Shown piece after piece: positions 1-7,747 of a stretch of 64,000 bases of DNA (the stretch's first letter is position 1; each line of letters starts with the position of its first letter). The position numbers and the translations under genes were made by a program. Below the pieces are notes generated by a model. The model ran no database searches. It was not told the DNA's origin and saw only the letters and a list, made by a program, of their open reading frames with translations. The stretch spans positions 6,142-70,141 of the forward strand of contig NZ_JBQKKT010000017.1 of NCBI RefSeq assembly GCF_052116585.1. Reading direction: 5' to 3'. This DNA is from Luteococcus sp052116585. GTDB lineage: Bacteria; Actinomycetota; Actinomycetes; Propionibacteriales; Propionibacteriaceae.

Positions 1-305
1 TGGAGTGCTGCCAGACGGAACAGTGGCGGGCAGCCCTGTCGGCGATCATCGACGGGGAGGATCCCGCGATTCCCCGCGTGCAGGTGGACGAGCACCTGGC
101 CCAGTGTGCTGCGTGCTCCGAGTGGTTCGACCGCGCCCAGCAGCAGGCCGTCGGCGTTCGTGCCCTGCCCGGGCCTCGCCACGACCTGACCGACATGCTC
201 ATCGGAGTCACCGAGGCGCACATCTGCTCCTGCCACACCGGCGGCCAGTGCGAATGCACCAACTGTGCCTGCCCGACGTGCACCTGCCACGACGTCGCCA
301 GCTGA
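1..305 (+). CDS. Zinc-finger (zf-HC2-like) protein with Cys-rich tail, 5' end cut by window
   Basis: The frame is open from the first base. If the preceding base is A, the first two bases complete an ATG, so the protein would be essentially full length at about 101 residues. It has an HX3CX2C motif (DEHLAQCAAC) as in anti-sigma zinc-finger proteins of the zf-HC2/ZAS type. The last 25 residues carry eight cysteines and flanking histidines (CSCHTGGQCECTNCACPTC), resembling a metallothionein-like metal site. No membrane segment is visible, so a cytoplasmic anti-sigma or metal-sensing protein is possible. Function is inferred from motifs only. It converges on the HAD gene downstream. Confidence 0.7.
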   Translation, partial: ECCQTEQWRAALSAIIDGEDPAIPRVQVDEHLAQCAACSEWFDRAQQQAVGVRALPGPRHDLTDMLIGVTEAHICSCHTGGQCECTNCACPTCTCHDVAS

Positions 306-331
306 CCCAGCGCCAGGCGTCTGCGGGGTCA
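303..331. terminator. Convergent hairpin built from both stop codons
   Basis: TGACCC at 303-308 pairs with GGGTCA at 326-331. The stop codon of the upstream plus-strand gene and that of the minus-strand HAD gene lie in the two arms. The stem is short, so this is a weak candidate bidirectional terminator. Confidence 0.35.
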
Positions 332-1129
332 CAACCCCAGCAGTTGCTCCACCACCTGCATCACTCCGGACTCGGCACCGCTCGGGGCTCGGTACCGGGC
401 CGCATCGATGGCCTGCTGCTGGGCGCCGCCCATCGCGTAGCTGTGGCCCGCTGCCGCCAGCATCTCGACATCATTGCCGGAGTCGCCAAAGGCGACCAGC
501 TCGTCGAAGCTGCGGCCCCAACGCTCGAGCAGGTGGGACAGGCCAAAGGCCTTGTGCCGGCCCGGGACGATGAGGTCCATGCCCTGGTGCCCGGTGGTGA
601 CGGGCACCAGCGCACCGTCGAGCCGTTCGGACAGCTCGGCGGCGATCCGGTCGGCCTGCCCGTCGCGGGTGACCAGGGCAAACTTGCTGACCGGCCCGTC
701 GATCTCGTGCAGGCTGCCGACACTGACCAGGTTCTCGTAGGCGCTGCTCATCAGCACCCGCATTCGGTCTGGTACCTCGCCCGCCATCCAGCCACCTTGG
801 GGGCCGCTGGCGACGGCGCGGATCTCCGGGTGGTCGTCGATCAAGGCGACGACCTTCTGGACCACGTCGTCGTCGAGGATGGCGGCGTAGACCTGCTGGT
901 GATTGCGGTCCACGACCATTGAGCCGTTGTCCCCGACGAAGGCGAGGCGTTCCGGCGCGTCGAACATGGTGCGCATGCTCAGGTATTGCCGTCCGCTGGC
1001 GATCACGACGCGGATGTCGCGTTCCTCGCAGGCGGCGAGCATCCGTGCGAAGCGGGGGCGGTCGTAGTCGAGTTGCGGGGTGAACAGGGTGCCGTCCAGA
1101 TCGATGGCAACGGTGGTGATGTCATTCAC
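329..1129 (-). CDS. Cof-type HAD-IIB family phosphatase
   Basis: The 266-residue product opens with the HAD nucleophile motif DLDGTL near residues 10-15. It has the late FGDSGNDVEML motif typical of the Cof/YidA (HAD-IIB) group with a large cap. These are cytoplasmic phosphatases of sugar phosphates or similar metabolites; the substrate cannot be told here. The start is a GTG preceded by GGGAGC about 8 bases upstream. A TAGGCT hexamer about 40 bases upstream, just past the valS stop, suggests its own promoter rather than read-through from valS. Confidence 0.88.
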   Translation of the reverse strand: MNDITTVAIDLDGTLFTPQLDYDRPRFARMLAACEERDIRVVIASGRQYLSMRTMFDAPERLAFVGDNGSMVVDRNHQQVYAAILDDDVVQKVVALIDDHPEIRAVASGPQGGWMAGEVPDRMRVLMSSAYENLVSVGSLHEIDGPVSKFALVTRDGQADRIAAELSERLDGALVPVTTGHQGMDLIVPGRHKAFGLSHLLERWGRSFDELVAFGDSGNDVEMLAAAGHSYAMGGAQQQAIDAARYRAPSGAESGVMQVVEQLLGL

Positions 1130-1166
1130 TGGACGGCTCCCTGCTGGTACGCGACTGTGTGACTCG

Positions 1167-1172
1167 AGCCTA
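1167..1172 (-). promoter_or_regulatory. Candidate -10 (TAGGCT) for the HAD gene
   Basis: TAGGCT on the minus strand lies between the valS stop and the HAD GTG. The predicted leader is about 30 bases and includes a GGGAGC ribosome-binding site, unlike the leaderless genes nearby. Confidence 0.45.
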
Positions 1173-1180
1173 CCGGGCGG

Positions 1181-3844
1181 TCAGCTCTTCGGCTGCTTGA
1201 CCGCAGGCTCACCCAGTTCCACCGCGACGGTGGTGGGGCCGTCATTCTTGACCCACAACACCTCTCCGGTGATCCGGCCGACGGCACGCAGATCGCCCTC
1301 GGCCGCCTGCAGACCCTCGATCGCCGACTGCTGGCCACAGAACTGGGCTCGCTCGATCTCGGTCTTCATGCTGACCTTCGCTTCGCTCTTGGCCCCACGC
1401 AGGGCGATGAGGACCGTGGCAAGTTCGTCGAGCAGCTCGGGCTGGCCGCCCTCGGGAAGCTCGTCGACGGTGGGCCACGCGGCCTGGTGCACCGAGCCCT
1501 CGGCGAACCAGCTCCACACCTCTTCGGTGACGAAGGGCAGGAAGGGGGCGAACAGACGCAGCATCACGTCGAGCGCGAGGCGCAGCGCTGCCTGGGCGGA
1601 GGCCGCGGCCTCGTCGCCCTGCGCGCCGTAGGCACGCTCCTTGACGGTCTCCAGGTAGTCGTCGCAGAAGCCCCAGAAGAAGGCCTCCGTGGCTTCGAGG
1701 GCTCCGGTGTAGTCGAACCTTTCGAAGCTCTCGGTGGCTGTGGTCACCACCTGGGCCAGACTGGCGAGCATCGCCAGGTCCAGGGCGTTCGTGATCTCAC
1801 CCTTGCCGTCACCACTCATGCCCAGTACGAACTTGGAGGCGTTGAGGACCTTCATGGCCAGACGGCGACCCACCTTCATCTGGGTCTCGTCGAAGGGAGA
1901 GTCCATGCCGGGACGGGCCATGGCCGCGCGCCAGCGCACCGCGTCGGCGCCGAACTTGTCCAGGATCTCGGTGGGCACCACGACATTGCCCTTGGACTTG
2001 CTCATCTTCTTGCGATCGGGGTCCGTGACGAAGCCCGAGATGGTGGCGCGCTTCCAGGGGAGCTCGCCGTGCTCCAGCTGCGAGCGCACCACGCGGCTGA
2101 ACAGCCAGGTGCGAATGATGTCGTGGGCCTGGGGAGCCATGTCCATCGGGAAGGTGAGGTTGAACAGCTCCTCGTCACGCTCCCAACCGCAGACGATCTG
2201 CGGGCTCAGCGAGCTGGTGGCCCAGGTGTCCATCACGTCGGGATCGGCGATGAAGCCGCCCGGCACTCCACGCTGGGACTCGTCGAAGCCCGGGGGGCAC
2301 TGGCTGGCAGGGTCCACCGGCAGGCTGGCCGCGTCGGCGACGATCGGCTCGTCGGTCATCGGCTCGCCCTCCCCGTCCAGCTTGTACCAGACCGGGAAGG
2401 GGACCCCGAAGAAGCGCTGGCGGCTGACCAACCAGTCGCCGTTGAGGCCGTTGACCCAGTTGGAGTAGCGGTGCTTCATGTGCTCCGGCGTCCACGCCAG
2501 CTGCTCGCCGCGCTCCAGCAGCACCTTCTTCAGGTCCTCGTCGCGCCCGCCATTGGTGATGTACCACTGGCGGGTGGAGACGATCTCGAGCGGCTTGTCG
2601 CCCTTCTCGTAGAAGTTCGCCATGCGCTGGGTCGGCTTGGGCTCGCCGTCCATGTCACCGGTCTCGGCCAGCTTCTCGACGATGTTCTTGCGCGCCGTGA
2701 AGGTGGTCTTCGTGGCCATCTGCTCGGCGTAGAAGGCGGTGTTGACCAACCATTCGGGGGTCTCGGCCTGCAGCCGACCATCGCGGTTGATGATGGTGCG
2801 CATCGGCAGCTGCAGCTCGCGCCACCAGATCACGTCGGTCAGGTCACCGAAGGTGCAGCACATGGCGATGCCAGCGCCCTTGTCCTTTTCGGCCGCCGCG
2901 TGGGCCAGGACCGGGATCTCCACGCCGAAGACGGGGGAGGTGACGGTCTTGCCGAACAGTGGCTGGTAGCGCTCGTCGTCCGGGTGCGCGATCAGGGCGC
3001 AGACCGACGGCAGCAGCTCCGGGCGGGTGGTCTCGATCCAGACCTTGCCATTGGCGAAGAGTTCGGCGTCCAGGCCCTCGGTGCTGGCCAAGTCGAAGCC
3101 GATCCGGTGGTAGGCGCCGGGGTAGTCACGGGCCTCCAGCTCGGCCTGGGCGACGGCGGTCTGGAAGGTGACGTCCCACATGGTGGGGGCCTCGGACAGG
3201 TAGGCCTCGCCCCGCTCCAGGTTCTTCAGGAAGGCCAGCTGCGCGGTGCGCTGGGACTCGTCGCTGATGGTGGCGTAGAGGGTGTCCCAGTCCACCGACA
3301 GGCCCAGGGTGCGCCACAGGTCCTCGAAGACCTTCTCGTCCACCTGGGTCAGCTCGTGGCACAGCTCGATGAAGTTGCGGCGGCTGATCGGCACCTGCTT
3401 CTTCGGATCCGGCTTGGCCGGGGGAGTGAAGTCGGGGTCGTAGGCGATCGACGGGTCGCAGCGCACGCCGTAGTAGTTCTGCACGCGGCGCTCGGTGGGC
3501 AGGCCGTTGTCATCCCAGCCCATCGGGTAGAAGACCTGCTTGCCGGTCATCCGCTGGTAGCGGGCGATGGTGTCCGTGTGGGTGTAGCTGAACACGTGGC
3601 CCACGTGCAGCGAACCCGAGACGGTGGGCGGCGGGGTGTCGATCGAGAAGACCTGGGCACGGGCGGCCACCCTGCTTGCAGGGTTGGCCCAGTCATCGCA
3701 CGTGGGGCGCTGGAAGGCGTAGGTCTTGTCCTGAGCCCACTGCGCGGCCCACTTCTTCTCGAGGCCCTCCAGGACGGGCTTGTCCGGTACCTGACCCGGC
3801 GTCGGGACAGCTGCGGACACGGTGCTGGAGGGATCTGTAGTCAT
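1181..3844 (-). CDS. valS: Valyl-tRNA synthetase
   Basis: This is an 887-residue class I aminoacyl-tRNA synthetase charging tRNA-Val with valine. The HIGH-type motif is HVGH at residues 80-83 in a PPPTVSGSLHVGHVFSYTHTD context typical of ValRS. The KMSKS motif is present as KKMSKSKGN, and the editing (CP1) and anticodon-binding regions lie in normal order. An in-frame start 33 codons further upstream exists, but the ATG at 3844 is preferred. TAGAAT lies 7 bases before it and there is no Shine-Dalgarno, which suggests a leaderless mRNA and leaves no room for a T-box leader. Confidence 0.97.
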   Translation of the reverse strand: MTTDPSSTVSAAVPTPGQVPDKPVLEGLEKKWAAQWAQDKTYAFQRPTCDDWANPASRVAARAQVFSIDTPPPTVSGSLHVGHVFSYTHTDTIARYQRMTGKQVFYPMGWDDNGLPTERRVQNYYGVRCDPSIAYDPDFTPPAKPDPKKQVPISRRNFIELCHELTQVDEKVFEDLWRTLGLSVDWDTLYATISDESQRTAQLAFLKNLERGEAYLSEAPTMWDVTFQTAVAQAELEARDYPGAYHRIGFDLASTEGLDAELFANGKVWIETTRPELLPSVCALIAHPDDERYQPLFGKTVTSPVFGVEIPVLAHAAAEKDKGAGIAMCCTFGDLTDVIWWRELQLPMRTIINRDGRLQAETPEWLVNTAFYAEQMATKTTFTARKNIVEKLAETGDMDGEPKPTQRMANFYEKGDKPLEIVSTRQWYITNGGRDEDLKKVLLERGEQLAWTPEHMKHRYSNWVNGLNGDWLVSRQRFFGVPFPVWYKLDGEGEPMTDEPIVADAASLPVDPASQCPPGFDESQRGVPGGFIADPDVMDTWATSSLSPQIVCGWERDEELFNLTFPMDMAPQAHDIIRTWLFSRVVRSQLEHGELPWKRATISGFVTDPDRKKMSKSKGNVVVPTEILDKFGADAVRWRAAMARPGMDSPFDETQMKVGRRLAMKVLNASKFVLGMSGDGKGEITNALDLAMLASLAQVVTTATESFERFDYTGALEATEAFFWGFCDDYLETVKERAYGAQGDEAAASAQAALRLALDVMLRLFAPFLPFVTEEVWSWFAEGSVHQAAWPTVDELPEGGQPELLDELATVLIALRGAKSEAKVSMKTEIERAQFCGQQSAIEGLQAAEGDLRAVGRITGEVLWVKNDGPTTVAVELGEPAVKQPKS

Positions 3845-3851
3845 GGCCGCG

Positions 3852-3857
3852 ATTCTA
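3852..3857 (-). promoter_or_regulatory. Leaderless -10 (TAGAAT) of valS
   Basis: TAGAAT ends 7 bases before the valS ATG on the minus strand. This is the spacing expected when transcription starts at or next to the A of the start codon. Confidence 0.55.
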
Positions 3858-3919
3858 GTGAGTGCCACCGACACTCTGCGAACCGACGAGCGGGGGCGCT
3901 CGCCTTCCCGGGGGAATGA

Positions 3920-3952
3920 TGATGCCCCGTGGACGGGGTCCACGGGGCATCA
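3920..3952 (-). terminator. Intrinsic terminator of the DsbA-like gene
   Basis: A perfect 15-bp stem (TGATGCCCCGTGGAC and its complement) with a GGG loop follows the stop of the DsbA-like gene and precedes valS on the same strand. There is no clear U-run, as is common in actinobacteria. Confidence 0.8.
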
Positions 3953-3992
3953 GCGTTCAGGTCCAGCCACTGGGCTGGGGGGTGTCAGCGGG

Positions 3993-4805
3993 TCAGCTGG
4001 CGGCCAGCTTCTTGATCGCCTCCAGCAGAGACTCAGAGCTCTGGCCGATGGTCTGAAGGTCCAGGTCCTTGCCGTTGACGCGGTAGGTGGGGGTGCTGTC
4101 CACATTGGCCTCGGCTGCCTTGGTGTTGACCGTCTCGACGAAGGCCTCGGTGGTCTTGTCGTCGAAGCACTTCTGGAAGGCGGTCAGCTTGTCACCGGTG
4201 ATCCCCACCTGCTGGGGGAGCTGGTCGCGCAGCAGGGCATCGGGGTACGCGTCCTCGCCGCGCGTCTCCGTCTTGGGCTGCTTTTCGTAGATCGCGTCGT
4301 GGAAGGCCTTGTAGGCACCGGCATTGTCGGCACACGCGGCAGCCACGGCGGACTTGGTGGAGTCGTCATTGAGCAGGTTGCTCTCCATGAAGGTCATGGT
4401 GCGGTATTCCAGGCTGACCTCGCCCTTCTCGACGAGCGGATCCAGCAGCGGGGCCAAAGCCCCAGCGACCGACTTGCAATAGGGACACTGGTAGTCTTGG
4501 TAGACCTCGAGCACCGGTGCGCCCTCCTTGGCCTTGCCCGGGTTCATGACGATGCCGGTGTTGTCCGTCGCGGCGTTGACGGGGCGACCTGCTCCGGACA
4601 GCTGCTCGGTCTTGGCCTGCCTGTCCCTGATCAGCACCGTAGCGACCACGGCCACCAGCGCCAGCGCCAGGACCGCGGCCGCGATGCCGATGGCCTTCAT
4701 GGTCTTCTGGCGCTTGGCCTCGGCCTCCTGCTGCTGGCGCAGCATCTCCCGGCGGCTCGCGCTGCCGTTGGCCGCGCTGGCGCCGGTGCTCTTCTTCTTG
4801 CTCAT
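3993..4805 (-). CDS. Membrane-anchored DsbA-like thioredoxin-fold oxidoreductase
   Basis: This 270-residue protein has a basic cytoplasmic N-terminus, one membrane segment at about residues 38-59 and an exported thioredoxin-fold domain. The active site is CPYC at residues 107-110 (VYQDYQCPYC). A later Pro-containing loop (VDSTPTYRVNG) matches the cis-Pro region of DsbA/DSBA_4 proteins. It probably introduces or shuffles disulfides in exported proteins. Its ATG overlaps the stop of the MauE-like gene by 4 bases, so the two are translationally coupled. The MauE-like protein is a plausible redox partner in the membrane. Confidence 0.88.
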   Translation of the reverse strand: MSKKKSTGASAANGSASRREMLRQQQEAEAKRQKTMKAIGIAAAVLALALVAVVATVLIRDRQAKTEQLSGAGRPVNAATDNTGIVMNPGKAKEGAPVLEVYQDYQCPYCKSVAGALAPLLDPLVEKGEVSLEYRTMTFMESNLLNDDSTKSAVAAACADNAGAYKAFHDAIYEKQPKTETRGEDAYPDALLRDQLPQQVGITGDKLTAFQKCFDDKTTEAFVETVNTKAAEANVDSTPTYRVNGKDLDLQTIGQSSESLLEAIKKLAAS

Positions 4806-5389
4806 CGGGTCTTGTCCTCTCTGACGAGGTCAGCCTCGTCAGTGTCGAAGTCGGTCTCGTCGAAGTTCTCGGTGTGGTCAAAGGTCAGGGGTGCCAGTGG
4901 CCCGAAGAGCCGGCCATCCAGCGAGAAGGGCGTGCGCGGGCGCCAGGTGAGCCAGGCGCCGCAGGCCAGGAAGCCCAGGTCTCGAATGATCTCCTGCAGG
5001 TACTTGGGGTTCTCCGTCTCGCCGCCCTGGCTGAAACAGCCGCAGTCGATGCTGAGGCCGCGTGCCCAGGCACTCGCGATGGCTGCGATGAAGACGGCCA
5101 TGGTCAGGGCGCCGATCAGACCGCTGATCCGGGTGAACAGTCCGACGATCAACAGCAGGCCCAGGATGATCTCGAAGAAGGGTAGCGAATAGCCGATCAC
5201 TCGCTCCACGGAGTAGGGGAGCCACTCGATGCGGTACGCGCGAACCGAGAGCACATTGCCCTCCAGGTTGCCCACCTTGGTGAGTCCTGCGTAGAGGAGC
5301 GCGCCGCCGAGGATGAGGCGGCAGACGAGGCCGACCCAGTCCTTCCAGCCGTTGCCGACCGTGGCGTCGGTGGTTCCATTTTCAATCAC
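4802..5389 (-). CDS. MauE/DoxX-like redox membrane protein
   Basis: This 195-residue protein has about four hydrophobic segments and a CGC motif (SIDCGCFSQ, Cys116 and Cys118), typical of the MauE/DoxX redox-associated membrane family. These proteins work with thioredoxin-fold partners in disulfide chemistry at the membrane, and the DsbA-like gene directly downstream fits. The GTG start at 5389 was chosen because TATGAT ends exactly 6 bases before it and no Shine-Dalgarno is seen. The frame runs open far upstream through folC antisense, but that extension has no protein-like features. The acidic C-terminal tail is unremarkable. Confidence 0.85.
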   Translation of the reverse strand: MIENGTTDATVGNGWKDWVGLVCRLILGGALLYAGLTKVGNLEGNVLSVRAYRIEWLPYSVERVIGYSLPFFEIILGLLLIVGLFTRISGLIGALTMAVFIAAIASAWARGLSIDCGCFSQGGETENPKYLQEIIRDLGFLACGAWLTWRPRTPFSLDGRLFGPLAPLTFDHTENFDETDFDTDEADLVREDKTR

Positions 5390-5395
5390 CTGGTC

Positions 5396-5401
5396 ATCAT
5401 A
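5396..5401 (-). promoter_or_regulatory. Leaderless -10 (TATGAT) of the MauE/DsbA pair
   Basis: TATGAT on the minus strand is a near-perfect -10 hexamer 6 bases before the GTG start. It decides the start codon of the MauE-like gene. Confidence 0.6.
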
Positions 5402-5503
5402 CCTTTGGGGAATCGTGCTGCCGTTGAATGACGCGGTCGAGAGACCTGCTCTGCGCACCCCTAGCCTGCCATGTGTGCCCAAGGGCCGCGGGGTGCCACC
5501 CGG

Positions 5504-5509
5504 TAGGCT
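5504..5509 (+). promoter_or_regulatory. Candidate -10 (TAGGCT) of folC
   Basis: TAGGCT lies 9 bases before the folC ATG, with no Shine-Dalgarno between. It fits the near-leaderless pattern seen throughout the window. Confidence 0.5.
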
Positions 5510-5518
5510 TGCCGCACC

Positions 5519-6925
5519 ATGAACATGCCCCACACCCCGAGCAGCCACGAACAGATCGTCGAGCAGCTGATGGGCCGTTGGCCCGAACATCGGATCGCCC
5601 CCTCGTTGGGCCGTGTCCAGGCCCTGTGCGACCTGCTCGGCAGCCCCGAGAAGTCCGCCCCGGTCATCCAGATCGCGGGCACCAATGGCAAGGGCAGCAC
5701 GGCGATCATGATCGACGCCCTGCTGAGGGCGGACGGGCTGCGGACGGGGCGCTTCAGCAGTCCCCACCTGATGGACGTCACCGAGCGGATCTGCATCGAC
5801 GGCGAGCCCATCAGCCATGAGCGTTTCGACGAGCTGTGGGCCGACATCCGTCCCTATGTGGAGATGGTCGACGCGCAGCAGATCGACGGGGTCACCATGA
5901 CCTTCTTCGAGGTCATCACCTGCCTGGCCTATGCAGCCTTTGCCGACGCACCTGTCGACGTGATGGTGATCGAGGTCGGTCTGGGCGGCACCTGGGATGC
6001 CACCAGCGTCTGCGAGCCACAGGTGAGCGTCGTCTGCCCGGTGGATCTGGACCACACCCACATCTTGGGCGACACGATCCGCGACATCGCCACGGAGAAG
6101 GCCGGGATCATCAAGCCGGGCACGACGGCGGTGCTCGCCGCGCAGCACCCGGACGCCGCCGAGGTGCTCACCGAGCGCGCTTCGGACGTGGGTGCCCGGA
6201 TGGTGCTGGAGGGGCGCGACTTCGCGCTGCTGGAGCGGGTGCGGGCGGTGGGCGGTCAGCTGCTGCGCCTGCAGGGCGCGGAGGGGCCGGTGGGCGACGT
6301 GCACCTGCCGCTGCACGGTGTTCACATGGCCCAGAACGCCGCACTGGCGATGGCCGCAGTGGAGGCGCTCCTGGGAGGCCGCGCCCTCAACCCGGAAGTG
6401 GTGGTGGACGGTTTTGCGGCCGTCGAGGCACCCGCCCGCCTGGAGCTGGTGCGCACCTCTCCGCCGGTGCTCCTGGACACCTGCCACAATCCGCACGGTG
6501 CCCGGGCCACGATGGCCGCCTTCGCCGAGAACTTCAGCTTCACCCCGGCCATCGGCGTGGTGGCGATGATGGGGGACAAGGACGTGGACGAGGTGCTGCG
6601 CATCCTTGGCGAGCACCTGACGACCCTGGTGTGCACGACGGTGTCCTCGACCGATCGTGGACTGGGCGTCGAGGCCCTGGCCGAACGCGCCGGCGGGATC
6701 GTGGGGGAGGATCGGGTTCGTACGGCCCCCGATGTCGCGAGCGCGCTGGAGCTGGCCGTCGCGCTGGCCGACGAGGAACCAGGTGGCGGCGTGCTGGTGG
6801 CCGGTTCGGTGATCCTGGCCGGTGAAGCCCGTACCATCCTCAAGTCCCACGAGCCCCGGGAGACGGAGCTCGACCGGGCCAGCCTTCGCACCCCCTTTGA
6901 TCTGGACGGAGACAACCAGTGGTGA
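5519..6925 (+). CDS. folC: Bifunctional dihydrofolate/folylpolyglutamate synthase
   Basis: The 468-residue Mur-ligase-type enzyme adds glutamate to dihydropteroate and to tetrahydrofolates using ATP. The P-loop is IAGTNGKGST at about residues 52-61. Further family motifs follow: GRFSSPHLMDVTERI, the HTHILGDT segment and DTCHNPHGARA. Length is normal. It overlaps the next gene by 7 bases and transcription appears to begin almost at its ATG. Confidence 0.95.
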   Translation: MNMPHTPSSHEQIVEQLMGRWPEHRIAPSLGRVQALCDLLGSPEKSAPVIQIAGTNGKGSTAIMIDALLRADGLRTGRFSSPHLMDVTERICIDGEPISHERFDELWADIRPYVEMVDAQQIDGVTMTFFEVITCLAYAAFADAPVDVMVIEVGLGGTWDATSVCEPQVSVVCPVDLDHTHILGDTIRDIATEKAGIIKPGTTAVLAAQHPDAAEVLTERASDVGARMVLEGRDFALLERVRAVGGQLLRLQGAEGPVGDVHLPLHGVHMAQNAALAMAAVEALLGGRALNPEVVVDGFAAVEAPARLELVRTSPPVLLDTCHNPHGARATMAAFAENFSFTPAIGVVAMMGDKDVDEVLRILGEHLTTLVCTTVSSTDRGLGVEALAERAGGIVGEDRVRTAPDVASALELAVALADEEPGGGVLVAGSVILAGEARTILKSHEPRETELDRASLRTPFDLDGDNQW

Positions 6926-7272
6926 ACCTGCGGCTCGGGCCACAGAACCCGATGAACAAGACGATGGTGATGATCCTCGCCTTCGAGGTGATCGTCTTCG
7001 GGCTGGGCTTTCCCGGCATGATCATGATCACCAAGTCACCGCTGGGCATCTCCCTGGCGGCGACGATCGTCGCGAGCCTGTTGGCCATCGGCGCGGCCGC
7101 CACCCTGCGTCGTCCGATCGGCTACCCTCTGGGCTGGCTGACGCAGCTGGCGGGCATCCTGTTGGGTCTCCTGACTCCTTGGATGTATGCCATGGGCGGT
7201 ATCTTCGCCGCCATCTGGGTGGTCTCCTTCCTGATGGGGCGCAAGATCGAGACGAGCCAGACAGCCGTCTGA
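6919..7272 (+). CDS. DUF4233 membrane protein
   Basis: A 117-residue protein with four hydrophobic segments that starts with a GTG inside the end of folC. DUF4233 proteins are recurrent folC neighbours in actinobacteria; their function is unknown. The overlap suggests translational coupling with folC. No catalytic motifs are visible. Confidence 0.8.
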   Translation: MVNLRLGPQNPMNKTMVMILAFEVIVFGLGFPGMIMITKSPLGISLAATIVASLLAIGAAATLRRPIGYPLGWLTQLAGILLGLLTPWMYAMGGIFAAIWVVSFLMGRKIETSQTAV

Positions 7273-7280
7273 ACCGTCAA

Positions 7281-7316
7281 CCCTCGTCTGCTTGTAGGCC
7301 CTCGTCTGCTTGTAGG
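7281..7316 (+). repeat. Perfect 18-bp tandem duplication ahead of ndk
   Basis: The unit CCCTCGTCTGCTTGTAGG occurs twice back to back. The second copy supplies TAGG of the ndk -10 TAGGCT, while the first gives TAGGCC. A second, weaker start site 18 bases upstream is therefore possible. Confidence 0.9.
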
Positions 7317-7318
7317 CT
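7313..7318 (+). promoter_or_regulatory. Leaderless -10 (TAGGCT) of ndk
   Basis: TAGGCT ends 6 bases before the ndk ATG. CTTGT lies roughly one helical spacer upstream, inside the duplicated unit, as a weak -35. Confidence 0.55.
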
Positions 7319-7324
7319 CAGGGC

Positions 7325-7747
7325 ATGACGACTGAACGCACTCTGGTCCTGCTCAAGCCCGACGCCGTGGCCCGTGGCCTGATCGGCGAGATCATTCGCC
7401 GCTACGAGGCGAAGGGGCTGACCGTCGCCGCGATGGAGCTTCGCATCGCCGACGCCGAGACCGCACAGCAGCACTACGCCGAGCACGTCGGGCGCGAGTA
7501 CTACCCGGGCCTGGAGGAGTTCATCACCTCCGGTCCGCTGGTGGCACTGGTCCTGGAAGGCGAGCGGGCCATCGAGGCCGTCCGCAGCATCAATGGCACC
7601 ACCGACAGCGCCGTGGCCGCTCCCGGCACCATCCGCGGCGACCTTTCGCTCTTCAAGAACCGCAACCTGGTGCACGCCTCGGATGCGCCGGAGAGCGCCG
7701 CGAAGGAGATCGCGATCTGGTTCCCCGAGCTCGCAGCGGCCCAGTGA
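7325..7747 (+). CDS. ndk: Nucleoside diphosphate kinase
   Basis: The 140-residue enzyme balances NTP and dNTP pools by phosphate transfer through a phosphohistidine. The N-terminus TLVLLKPDAV and the APGTIRGDL segment are diagnostic. The active-site histidine is His117 in NLVHASD, slightly different from the usual NxxHGSD. The length is standard. Its stop overlaps the GTG of the CPBP gene, so the pair is likely co-transcribed. Confidence 0.97.
   Translation: MTTERTLVLLKPDAVARGLIGEIIRRYEAKGLTVAAMELRIADAETAQQHYAEHVGREYYPGLEEFITSGPLVALVLEGERAIEAVRSINGTTDSAVAAPGTIRGDLSLFKNRNLVHASDAPESAAKEIAIWFPELAAAQ

Noticed and set aside
3842..3900. T-box leader for valS
   Set aside because: The -10 element lies 7 bases before the start codon, leaving no leader RNA.
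1487..3919. 810-codon open frame antisense to valS
   Set aside because: It lies opposite a well-supported synthetase and its composition (Val, Leu, Gly, His, Arg, no motifs) is a mirror of GC-rich codon use.
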